Positions 1-6,349 of a DNA stretch of 20,645 bases are shown in pieces; positions within the stretch are counted from its first letter, which is position 1; each line of letters begins with the position of its first letter. This DNA is from Bacillota bacterium (GTDB taxonomy: Bacteria > Bacillota > Limnochordia > Darwinibacteriales > Darwinibacteriaceae). The notes below the pieces were generated by a model, which saw only the letters and a program-made list of their open reading frames with translations, had not been told where the DNA came from and did no database searches. The stretch spans positions 1 through 20,645 of the forward strand of contig JAAZLY010000009.1 of the NCBI GenBank assembly GCA_012799115.1. Direction: 5' to 3'. The position numbers and the translations under genes are program-made.

Positions 1-544
1 CAAGAATCAACTCCGTTCCAAAGCCTATTTGGACGTGGTCAACAGTGTTGTTATCGCCGGTAATTGTGATGCGGGAGCTGTGCTTCGTGCCTACTTGACT
101 TTGCGAGACAGCGTTTCTGCTCCCCGTTATCCGAGCATGGGCTAGGTTTTCAGAGCCGATTTGACTTTGGATGAGCCGATTGTAGTTCCCGCTTTGCCAA
201 AGATACAGGTCATTGGAGTCGCCAATCTGGGTCTGAATAGTAAGGTTAGAGTTCCCTAGGATTTCTGCATAGGCTACGTTGGATTGACCCGTTTGAATTT
301 GCCAACTTATATTGTCTTGTCCCTCTTGATAAATATAACCGGTGTTATTGCTTCCTACTTGAAATAGGTATGCCAAGTTATCTTGGGCTTCTTGCCTGAT
401 CAACCCATCGTTGTCCGCGCCTTCTTGGTAGATGTAAGCCTCCAAAGTGTCGTCAGCCAAGGCAAGTTCCGGAGATAAGCCAAAGATGCTGAGCCCTAGC
501 AAAAGTACGATCACAATGGTCGACTTGATTTTTGTATGGCTCAT
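1..544 (-). CDS. Secreted curlin-repeat (amyloid-like) protein, C-terminus beyond left edge
   Basis: The reading frame is open from an ATG at 542-544 to the window edge (181 codons seen). A good ribosome site (GGAGGAT) lies just upstream. The first 25 or so residues form a signal peptide: a basic start (MSHTKIK), a hydrophobic core, and an ALA cleavage region before DDTLEAY. The rest is made of short units with the curlin pattern GxxNxAxxxQ, for example EGQDNIS, TGQSNVA and IGSENLA; about twelve are visible. In curli, such strand-turn-strand units stack into a secreted beta-solenoid amyloid. It lies 105 bp downstream of a longer curlin-repeat gene on the same strand and is probably co-transcribed with it. 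Its units are less acidic than its neighbour's, so the two may be major and minor fibre subunits; that is inference. The stop codon and any secretion genes further left cannot be seen. Confidence 0.82.
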   Translation of the reverse strand, partial: MSHTKIKSTIVIVLLLGLSIFGLSPELALADDTLEAYIYQEGADNDGLIRQEAQDNLAYLFQVGSNNTGYIYQEGQDNISWQIQTGQSNVAYAEILGNSNLTIQTQIGDSNDLYLWQSGNYNRLIQSQIGSENLAHARITGSRNAVSQSQVGTKHSSRITITGDNNTVDHVQIGFGTELIL

Positions 545-600
545 GATTATCCTCCTAAACTGAGTGCGTCCCTCCAGGATCGGGGGAAGTTGGTAGGGAT

Positions 601-629
601 AGGCGAAGAGGTTGAAAACCCCTTCGCCT
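601..629 (-). terminator. Intercistronic hairpin between the two curlin-repeat genes
   Basis: AGGCGAAG at 601-608 pairs with CTTCGCCT at 622-629. The stem continues inward with one mismatch and two G-C pairs, leaving a loop of about seven bases. It lies 20 bp after the stop of the longer curlin gene. No T-run follows on the minus strand, so it is more likely an mRNA-stabilising or attenuating hairpin that adjusts the ratio of the two proteins than a full terminator. Confidence 0.45.
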
Positions 630-649
630 GTAGTTCGTGTGCGGTTGCG

Positions 650-2242
650 CTATTGGATGATGCCTCCAGAGTTGTTATTGCCGAGCTGTTCCAGATTACC
701 TACACTGGTTGCACCGCTTTGGGTAATGTAACCGAAGTTGTCGTTACCGATCTGAGAGAGGGTAGCAGTGGCAACATCACCAGTTTGGATAATGGAACTT
801 TCGTTCCGGTTACCCGTCTGGGTCGTTGTAGCGACGTTCCAAGTGCTATTAGGATAATTGCTACCATGGTCTTGCAGCTGGGTGGCATAATTATCGTTAC
901 CAGTTTGGTAGATATACGCTTTGAAACCTTCCCGAGCAACCTGGGTCTGTTCAGCATAGTTTCTGTTACCGTACTGCTCAATTGTTGCTTCCATGGTGTG
1001 ACCTTCTTTGTCCTTATCCTGAGTCTGGTAGGCCTCATTGGAGTCACCCTCTTGCGTGATCCAGGCAAAGGCAGGACCACGGTCCTGGATGATGGAAGCG
1101 TAGTTGCGGTCGCCATCTTGGTAGACGTTGGCTAGCATTCCATTCCGTGCATAACGGTGATCGCCTTGGACGATGTCAGCCTCGTTGAGCCAGCCATCTT
1201 GGAAGAGGTCAGCAATGGCGGTGGCGGAGGTTGTTAGGCCCTGCATCTGTCTGACACGACCTACGTTGGACACGCCTTCTTGAATCACTGTGGCTATGTG
1301 GCTACTGAGGGTACTCGATTGCGTTACTTCTGCGACGTTAAAGGTACCGTCTTGGGAAACGAGCGAATCATGTCCGTCGCCTTCCTGGGTTACCGTAGCT
1401 GTGTTACCACCTGGGAATAAATCAATGCTAGCCTGGAGCACTTCAGCCTCGTTCTCGTCACCAAGCTGGCTAATGGTAGCAGTATTGCCACCCGTTATGA
1501 TCCCAATGGTCCTTTGCAGAACTCTGGCGTAGTTATCGAAACCAGTTTGGGACACTGTCGTTGTGTTGGGGAAGCCAAGGATGCCAACACCAGTTTGCTC
1601 TACTGTGGCGTAGTTATCGTCCCCATCCTGGGCGATTGTTGTCACATCACCAGGCCCAGCCTGTTCTACATAAGCCTCGTTGTAGTCGCCAGTCTGACTA
1701 ACGGTGGCAGTTGTACCATCGCCACGTTGTTCAATATCAGTCAAGTTAAAGTCGCCTGTTTGTTCAACTGTAGCGGTGCTACCATCACTACTTTGATCGA
1801 CGTAGACTGTGTTAAAATCACCTGTCTGCGCAACTGAAGCAATGTTGTCGTCGTCCTCTTGGTCCACATCTGCGAAGTTAGAGTCCCCAGTTTGGACTAC
1901 GAGGGCTTGGCTGCCTTCGCCTTCCTGGCTTATCTCTAGGAAGTTGTCGTCTCCGGCCTGACCTCCCACGGCCCAGGCTGTGGTTGCGTCTTGCTCGATT
2001 GTGGCGGTGTTAAAGTCGCCGTCCTGGAGTAAGAGGGCCGTATCGCTAGAACCGCTTTGGGAGATCTCAGCCTCGTTGTCATCGCCAAGTTGACCGATTC
2101 CGGCATTATGACCATCGTCTTCTTGCGTGATCAGCGCTTCGTTATCATCGCCCGTCTGTATGATTGTGGCATTATTAGCAGCCTGTACAAATCCTGATAG
2201 TCCCAACACTACGACTAGAGTTAACACAAATAGTTTTTTCAC
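650..2242 (-). CDS. Secreted acidic curlin-repeat (amyloid-like) protein, 530 aa
   Basis: The start is a GTG at 2240-2242, preceded by GAGGAGGATT. Residues 1-21 are a clear signal peptide (MKKLF start, hydrophobic core, FVQA cleavage site). The mature protein is built almost entirely of about 22-residue units, each with two short strands and the curlin signature Q-x-G-x-x-N-x-A-x-x-x-Q (TGDDNEA, TGDFNTA, TGDYNEA, DGDDNYA). I count roughly 23 GxxN-type motifs. This is several times more than the five repeats of E. coli CsgA. Many units carry DD or DE next to the Asn, making the first half strongly acidic. Hydrophobic loop insertions (near GILGFP, IGIITGG and IDLFPGG) interrupt the regular spacing in the middle. 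The family role is extracellular amyloid fibre in biofilm matrix; that role here is inferred from the repeats and signal peptide. No CsgG/E/F secretion genes are visible. Confidence 0.88.
   Translation of the reverse strand: MKKLFVLTLVVVLGLSGFVQAANNATIIQTGDDNEALITQEDDGHNAGIGQLGDDNEAEISQSGSSDTALLLQDGDFNTATIEQDATTAWAVGGQAGDDNFLEISQEGEGSQALVVQTGDSNFADVDQEDDDNIASVAQTGDFNTVYVDQSSDGSTATVEQTGDFNLTDIEQRGDGTTATVSQTGDYNEAYVEQAGPGDVTTIAQDGDDNYATVEQTGVGILGFPNTTTVSQTGFDNYARVLQRTIGIITGGNTATISQLGDENEAEVLQASIDLFPGGNTATVTQEGDGHDSLVSQDGTFNVAEVTQSSTLSSHIATVIQEGVSNVGRVRQMQGLTTSATAIADLFQDGWLNEADIVQGDHRYARNGMLANVYQDGDRNYASIIQDRGPAFAWITQEGDSNEAYQTQDKDKEGHTMEATIEQYGNRNYAEQTQVAREGFKAYIYQTGNDNYATQLQDHGSNYPNSTWNVATTTQTGNRNESSIIQTGDVATATLSQIGNDNFGYITQSGATSVGNLEQLGNNNSGGIIQ
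653..2180 (-). repeat. Curlin-type degenerate protein repeat array
   Basis: The coding DNA contains degenerate tandem units of about 66 bp, each encoding the Q-x-G-x-x-N-x-A-x-x-x-Q pattern. Codon usage varies from unit to unit, so the repeats are conserved at protein level much more than at DNA level. This suggests old duplications under selection rather than recent expansion. Unit spacing is irregular around 1400-1610, where loop insertions occur. Confidence 0.7.
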
Positions 2243-2274
2243 TATAAATCCTCCTCTTTGGTTGTAGATCCTTG

Positions 2275-2382
2275 GCCGGTTTCACCCTAGCTCGCTACGA
2301 CTCCATTGGTGACCAGTTAGAGAGTCATAGGTCTTCGCTTCCAAAGAGTTCGGCATTTGAAGTACTAGCTTTTTTAAGTACT
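2275..2382 (-). promoter_or_regulatory. Structured 5' leader of the curlin genes (riboswitch-like, class unknown)
   Basis: On the minus-strand RNA an outer stem GCCG/CGGC (2351-2354 with 2275-2278) encloses an 8-bp stem, UAUGACUC with GAGUCGUA (2322-2329 with 2296-2303, one G-U pair). The terminal loop of that stem contains UGGUCACCA. A GGUGAAACC segment lies near the 3' side. A separate upstream hairpin has AGUACU arms at 2361-2366 and 2377-2382. The leader between the likely promoter and the GTG start is about 190 nt, long for a simple 5' UTR. Fragments such as GGAAGCGAAGACCUAUG faintly recall the c-di-GMP-I core, but the P2 hairpin of that class is absent, so I do not assign it. Confidence 0.45.
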
Positions 2383-2440
2383 ATCCATTTTGGCAAAGTG
2401 TCTGGCGTGGGATGATCACCTCCAACAAGCTTTTGATCTA

Positions 2441-2469
2441 ATTATAAGTAAGTTACTTAACAATGACTC
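2441..2469 (-). promoter_or_regulatory. Candidate curlin promoter with palindromic operator
   Basis: The minus strand has a perfect TATAAT (-10) at 2441-2446. The hexamer 17 bp upstream is only GAGTCA (2464-2469), a poor -35. A perfect 7-1-7 palindrome, TAAGTAAGTTACTTA (2445-2459), overlaps the -10 edge and fills the spacer. A good -10, a poor -35 and a palindrome in the spacer fit a promoter controlled by a dimeric regulator. Confidence 0.4.
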
Positions 2470-2491
2470 GAATTCCACTCGAAATTTACTC

Positions 2492-2528
2492 AAAAAAATA
2501 CCCGGTCGGCACAAATGCCTTCCGGGTA
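2492..2528 (-). terminator. Rho-independent terminator of the BTAD regulator gene
   Basis: On the minus strand TACCCGG pairs with CCGGGTA, with an inner AAGGCA/TGCCGA-type extension, and seven T residues follow at once. It lies 18 bp beyond the regulator's stop codon. It also separates the regulator transcript from the downstream curlin promoter. Confidence 0.88.
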
Positions 2529-2545
2529 GGGCTGAGCTATGTTAG

Positions 2546-3760
2546 TTATCCAGTTAGAAGCGATGTCAAGGCGTTTTGCATTTCTTCTAGATGTTCACTA
2601 TCGTGGAGAGTGAAAGAGAGGGTAGAGATATCCACGCTCTTTTCTTGCAACTTCTTGCGGAGTCTGCGGAAAAGCGCTTTACCCTCTGCAGCTTCTGTAT
2701 CAGGTAGAAAGACGACGATGTGGTCGTCCGAATATTGGCTAATGAGATCGGAGCTTCGCAGCGATCGCTGCAGGATGTGATAGATAGCTTGCATCTGTCG
2801 ATTTTGCTTGTTCCCATCCTTCTTGTTCGTAACCACAAGGATGGAAAACGCATTGCCTCCCCTTGTGATTCGCCGCTGCTCGTTGGTTAAGATGACCTGG
2901 AGTGTGTCTCGGTCACAGACATAGGCTCCAGTCGTAGGCTCGACCGTCAAGTCCACACTATAGACTGGTTCGCGGCTATCTCGGTGATCGTGTAATTGGC
3001 GAATCAGTTCCTGGGTTGCCCTACTAGGTTGAAGCTGAAATTCATCCATAAGCATCTTGCTGTACCGCTTGTAAAGATTCACAGCATCCACATGTCGATC
3101 AGCCAAAATGTAGAACTTGATTCCCATTTGATAGAGTTCTTCCCGGTATTGATCCTTTTGGACAGCTGAACGCAAAATTGCGATGGCTCCCTGGAGATCG
3201 CCGCGATGGTCCATCAAAAGCTCTGCGGATCGTAGGATGAGTTCGAAGTATTGCTCCTGATATTCTTCGCGGTAGGAGATTGTCCACTCGTCATAGACAT
3301 CCTCCTTAAGGAAGTCATCTCTGTAGAGTTCTAGGGCAGACTCGCAGTGCAGGAGGGCCTCTTCAGGCTTACTCTTGAAGAGTTGCCGCGATTTTTGGAC
3401 ATGTTCCTCAAACTGGTCTAGATCAAGGCATCCCAGGGACAACTCGAGCCAGTAGGATCCATTGGCATAGTGCAGAGGAGATTCGGCTTCAGGATCCGCC
3501 TTCGAGGTGAGCATGCGGCGGGCAAACCAGACTGCCGTATGTAGATTGCTCGTACTGTCGATATCTTCGTTATCGGGCCAAAGTAAGTCGATCAAAACGT
3601 CTGCAGAGACTTTCTGCCCGCGTTTTGCGGCAAGGTATTTGAGCATGGTCAGGGCTTTCTTTGACTTCCAGTCTTCGTCTCTCACCTCATCTTGTCCAAC
3701 GACTAGATAAAAAGAACCCAAAAGACCGATTTGGAGCCTACAGCAAGGGTAAGTCTTCAC
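2546..3760 (-). CDS. BTAD/SARP-family transcriptional regulator with degenerate GGDEF-like C-terminus
   Basis: I chose the GTG at 3758-3760 because GGGGGG lies six bases upstream. An ATG seven codons earlier (3781) is possible but has no ribosome site. Residues from the start to about 95 (LQIGLLGSFYLVVGQDEV, then KSKKALTMLKYLA and VLIDLLWPD) match the OmpR-like winged helix of SARP regulators. The next 150 residues (LDLDQFEEHV, ALELYRDDFL, YKRYSKMLMDEFQLQPS) are a typical BTAD tetratricopeptide domain. The last 140 residues (FSILVVTNKKDG, then LRSSDLISQYSDDHIVVFLPDTEA) follow the GGDEF-domain pattern with SDDHI in place of GG[DE]EF, so catalysis is unlikely. It probably activates transcription in response to a signal. 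It lies 33 bp after an amidase-like gene and upstream of the curlin genes, which are plausible but unproven targets. Confidence 0.83.
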   Translation of the reverse strand: MKTYPCCRLQIGLLGSFYLVVGQDEVRDEDWKSKKALTMLKYLAAKRGQKVSADVLIDLLWPDNEDIDSTSNLHTAVWFARRMLTSKADPEAESPLHYANGSYWLELSLGCLDLDQFEEHVQKSRQLFKSKPEEALLHCESALELYRDDFLKEDVYDEWTISYREEYQEQYFELILRSAELLMDHRGDLQGAIAILRSAVQKDQYREELYQMGIKFYILADRHVDAVNLYKRYSKMLMDEFQLQPSRATQELIRQLHDHRDSREPVYSVDLTVEPTTGAYVCDRDTLQVILTNEQRRITRGGNAFSILVVTNKKDGNKQNRQMQAIYHILQRSLRSSDLISQYSDDHIVVFLPDTEAAEGKALFRRLRKKLQEKSVDISTLSFTLHDSEHLEEMQNALTSLLTG

Positions 3761-3793
3761 AAGTATCCCCCCAATCATCATGATGATGAGACG

Positions 3794-4693
3794 CTATGGT
3801 ATAAGATATCCATACTGCTCTAGGATCCAAAGCGGAAATTCCATACGGACGGTCAGCAAGGGATCCACGATTTGACAGATATGTAGGTTGCCCACAATCG
3901 ACAAGAGCATTCCTGCCTCTTGCGGGTCCATGTTTAGTGCTTCTCGAATGAATTGATGCATCATCTCTGTCGCTGTCACAGAGGCTTGATCGAGTGTTTC
4001 TTCTGAGGCAATCGTCATGATCTGATCGCCAGATACAACCATGGGTAAGGGTAGGGATAGGCCAGAGAGCACTTGGATTTTCACCGTGATCTCTGCCGCG
4101 ATTTCAATTCCGCAGATGATCACTTCACCGTCTCCCATCAAGGCGTGAACATCGCCCATGGCGAGTAGGGCACCTGGAACATTGACGGGAAGGTAGAGGA
4201 CGGAACCTTCTCCGATGCGCTTACAGTCCATATTTCCCCCATGGGGTCCTGGTGTGCTTGTTGGAATTGCCCCTTCTTTTGGGGCTGTCCCGATGACACC
4301 GATCATGGGGTCTACCTCCAGACTCAGCCTGTGATTGAATTTAGCCACTCCATCTGAAACAGGGATGATTTTCGTTCTTTGCTCCTCCAGAACATGCCCT
4401 AAAGCACCGCCTCCGGGCCCAACGCGCATCGCTCCTTGGGAGTCTAGCCCAATATGGAGAATCTCGACTTTGAGTATATCCCCTGGCATGGCGCCGTGTA
4501 CATAAAGGGGACCCGTCGCGGGATTGGTATAATCCCAACCCCTCGACTTGATAACTTGGTTTTCAGAGGTGATTTGGTTACTGTAGCAATCAAATGTCTC
4601 AAAAACAACGGTATCTCCGCTTGAAGCATAAGCCACTGGCGTATTCTGCGGTGAAAAGTTGAACACGCGCTGCCCTCGTTCGATTCGTAGCAC
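3794..4693 (-). CDS. Acetamidase/formamidase (FmdA/AmdA) family protein
   Basis: The GTG at 4691-4693, preceded by GGGGAGG with a 7-bp gap, gives a 299-residue protein, the usual length. Upstream in-frame sequence lacks homologous content. Family landmarks are visible in order: GAMPGDILKVEI, GPGGGALG, MIGVIGTAPKEG, TPGPHGGNMDCK, LYLPVNVPGALLAMGDVHA and MGDGEVIICGIE. The conserved GNMD and GDVHA residues line the metal/active site in this family, which hydrolyses formamide, acetamide or related short amides to ammonia and the acid. It is cytoplasmic, with no signal peptide. It is divergent from the sugar ABC operon on the plus strand and precedes the BTAD regulator gene by 33 bp, so the two may be co-transcribed. 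The physiological substrate cannot be read from the sequence. Confidence 0.88.
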   Translation of the reverse strand: MLRIERGQRVFNFSPQNTPVAYASSGDTVVFETFDCYSNQITSENQVIKSRGWDYTNPATGPLYVHGAMPGDILKVEILHIGLDSQGAMRVGPGGGALGHVLEEQRTKIIPVSDGVAKFNHRLSLEVDPMIGVIGTAPKEGAIPTSTPGPHGGNMDCKRIGEGSVLYLPVNVPGALLAMGDVHALMGDGEVIICGIEIAAEITVKIQVLSGLSLPLPMVVSGDQIMTIASEETLDQASVTATEMMHQFIREALNMDPQEAGMLLSIVGNLHICQIVDPLLTVRMEFPLWILEQYGYLIP

Positions 4694-4748
4694 AAGTCTT
4701 CCTCCCCATAGGTATGGTAAATAATAGATACTATCTCCCTTAAATTCT

Positions 4749-4757
4749 ATTATCGCA
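4749..4757 (-). promoter_or_regulatory. Weak candidate extended -10 for the amidase gene
   Basis: The minus strand reads TGCGATAAT here, about 56 bp upstream of the GTG start. It resembles an extended -10 (TGn plus GATAAT). The -35 hexamer at 17 bp (CAAAGA) is poor. This is the best candidate in the divergent region, but weak. Confidence 0.25.
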
Positions 4758-4874
4758 TAAAAAACTCCTTTTCTTTGGTTTGTGCAAATGTTCACGGGAA
4801 GGAATAATCTAGCACTGTCTTTCAGGAGGAGGGTGAGGATGTAGTGCAGAATAATGAAGTTAACAGATCTCGTA

Positions 4875-4903
4875 TTGTGTGTACGTTCTGTTTGGGTTAT
4901 CAT
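4875..4903 (+). promoter_or_regulatory. Candidate promoter of the sugar ABC importer
   Basis: TTGTGT (4875-4880), a 17-bp spacer and TATCAT (4898-4903) match four to five positions of each sigma-A hexamer. This gives an 80-nt leader before the TTG start. A small hairpin, GGTACT/AGTGCC (4932-4937 with 4945-4950), lies in that leader with GGAGGG in its loop. Confidence 0.38.
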
Positions 4904-4987
4904 TTAGATGTTACAAAAATAGAAGGAGGGTGGTACTGGAGGGTAGTGCCGGGTTCTGATCTGCTAAATATGGAAAGGAGAATCATT

Positions 4988-6271
4988 TTGAAGAAGACCT
5001 CGATGTTGTTATTTATCGTATTGTCCCTAATTATCGCAACCAATGTAGTGGGTGCCCAGAACATTGAACTGACATACTGGACCCATACCGACGATAATCG
5101 CACCATTATTGAAAATCGCTACATTGAAGAGTTCCAAGCTCTGTATCCTAATGTCACCATCAAGAGAGTTGTTAACGAAGCTAGTAAGATGGGGGATCTG
5201 ATGTTGACGGCGTTTTCTGCTAATAACGCCCCTGACCTCTTCAACCTACCCATCGAGCAAGAGTACGGCTATATGATGCATCATAGGGTAGCCCCAGTTA
5301 ACTATGAAGCGATTGGCTACGCAAATGCTGAAGAGCTTGTCAGCCAGTACATGGCCGGTACCTTTGATACCGTCATGATGGATGGCCAAATCTATGGTTT
5401 GCCACTTGAACTGACGAACTGGTCTTTGTATATCAACAAGAATGTCTTCCGGGACGCAGGTCTTGACCCCGAGAAGGATTATCCCAAGACATGGGAAGAG
5501 ATGATCGAAGTTGCTGATAAACTGACACTGCGTAATGGCGAGATCATTACACGTCGCGGTTTTGACTTCCGTTATCCTTACTACTTAGTAGCTATGCTAC
5601 CCATGGTCGAACAGCTTGGCGGTCAATTGCTCAGCGATGATGGCAAGACTGCTATTGTAAATGATGAGGCTTGGATTCAGGTCTTTGAGTGGTTTAGAAC
5701 CTTTGGTCCACATGGACGCAACCTCGGAAGCCCAACCTATACGTCGGCCCGTAAGATCTTTAATATGGATAACAATGATATCGGCATGTGTCTGACTGGT
5801 TTCTATCAACAGGGACGGATCAGAATTGATAACCCTGAGTTCTACGACAGTGGGGAATGGATGGTTGTTCCATACCCAGTATTCGAAAACGCAGTTAAAG
5901 ACGTAAGATGCTCTTACTATGGTCACTTCATGATGGTAAATGCTCAGGCCTCCGCAGAGAAGCAATACTGGGCATGGAAGTTTATCGCCTACATGCTTGA
6001 CCACGGTTGGGAGTACCTTGAGACCGTAAACATTATTCAACCTCGTCAAGACTTGCTCGACGATCCAAGATATATGGAACTGCCATACATGGTTGTATTT
6101 ATGACTGATATGGCCAAGAGCCACATGGTCTTCTTGCATGAAAACGGCTTCCAGTTCGAGCGTTTCATTAAAGAAGCCATCGAAAGTGTCATGCTTTCGA
6201 ATATGCCTTCCGAAGAAGCTCTAGATATACTTCGTGAGCGCATTCAAGAGGTTCTTGACGATTCGTACTAA
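4988..6271 (+). CDS. Extracellular sugar-binding protein of an ABC importer (family 1 SBP)
   Basis: I chose the TTG at 4988, which follows AAAGGAG by seven bases and places a signal peptide at the N-terminus (KKTSMLLFIVLSLIIATNVVGA, cleavage before QNIELTYW). An ATG at 4970, six codons upstream, is the alternative. The 427-residue product has the fold signatures of family 1 solute-binding proteins: IELTYWTH at the mature start, FQALYPNVTIK, APDLFN, GQIYGLPLELTNWSLYINKNVF, YPKTWEEMIEVADKL, and a C-terminal lobe with WAWKFIAYM. It would capture a carbohydrate outside the membrane and deliver it to the two permeases encoded next. There is no lipobox cysteine after the hydrophobic core, unusual for a monoderm Firmicute, where such proteins are normally lipid-anchored. 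The substrate is not identifiable. Confidence 0.9.
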   Translation: MKKTSMLLFIVLSLIIATNVVGAQNIELTYWTHTDDNRTIIENRYIEEFQALYPNVTIKRVVNEASKMGDLMLTAFSANNAPDLFNLPIEQEYGYMMHHRVAPVNYEAIGYANAEELVSQYMAGTFDTVMMDGQIYGLPLELTNWSLYINKNVFRDAGLDPEKDYPKTWEEMIEVADKLTLRNGEIITRRGFDFRYPYYLVAMLPMVEQLGGQLLSDDGKTAIVNDEAWIQVFEWFRTFGPHGRNLGSPTYTSARKIFNMDNNDIGMCLTGFYQQGRIRIDNPEFYDSGEWMVVPYPVFENAVKDVRCSYYGHFMMVNAQASAEKQYWAWKFIAYMLDHGWEYLETVNIIQPRQDLLDDPRYMELPYMVVFMTDMAKSHMVFLHENGFQFERFIKEAIESVMLSNMPSEEALDILRERIQEVLDDSY

Positions 6272-6290
6272 GGCACCGTGCTTCGGATGA

Positions 6291-6333
6291 AGAGAGCCCG
6301 GGTTAACACTCGGGCTTCTTGATTCTCTTTTTT
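6291..6333 (+). terminator. Partial terminator/attenuator after the binding-protein gene
   Basis: AGCCCG (6295-6300) pairs with CGGGCT (6311-6316), extended inward by two more pairs around TTAACA. A T-rich run (6328-6333) begins about eleven bases after the stem, too far for an efficient terminator. Such hairpins between binding-protein and permease genes usually keep binding-protein mRNA more abundant than permease mRNA. Confidence 0.55.
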
Positions 6334-6349
6334 ATTGGAGGGAGAACTA

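Noticed and set aside
536..1135. A 199-codon open frame on the plus strand opposite the long curlin gene
   Set aside because: It is a shadow: the codon structure, signal peptide and repeats all belong to the minus-strand gene, and this frame has no ribosome site or recognisable domain.
1290..1837. Shorter plus-strand open frames opposite the curlin repeats
   Set aside because: They exist because the repeated minus-strand sequence has few stops in the complementary frames. They show no protein-like features.
650..2180. Regular short repeats that could suggest a CRISPR array
   Set aside because: The units are degenerate, in-frame protein repeats with a signal peptide in front. There are no identical direct repeats or unique spacers, and no cas genes.
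4926..4950. AGGGTGGTAC matches the T-box antiterminator motif
   Set aside because: The match stops after ten bases (no CGCG), there is no stem I or specifier loop in the short leader, and no terminator follows. A sugar importer is also not a usual T-box target.
4844..4987. A longer start (GTG 4844) for the sugar-binding protein
   Set aside because: It would place the signal peptide 50 residues inside the protein and overlaps the candidate promoter. The TTG at 4988 has a good ribosome site directly upstream.
5597..6139. A 180-codon minus-strand open frame inside the binding-protein gene
   Set aside because: It lies wholly inside a well-supported gene on the other strand, and has no ribosome site or domain.
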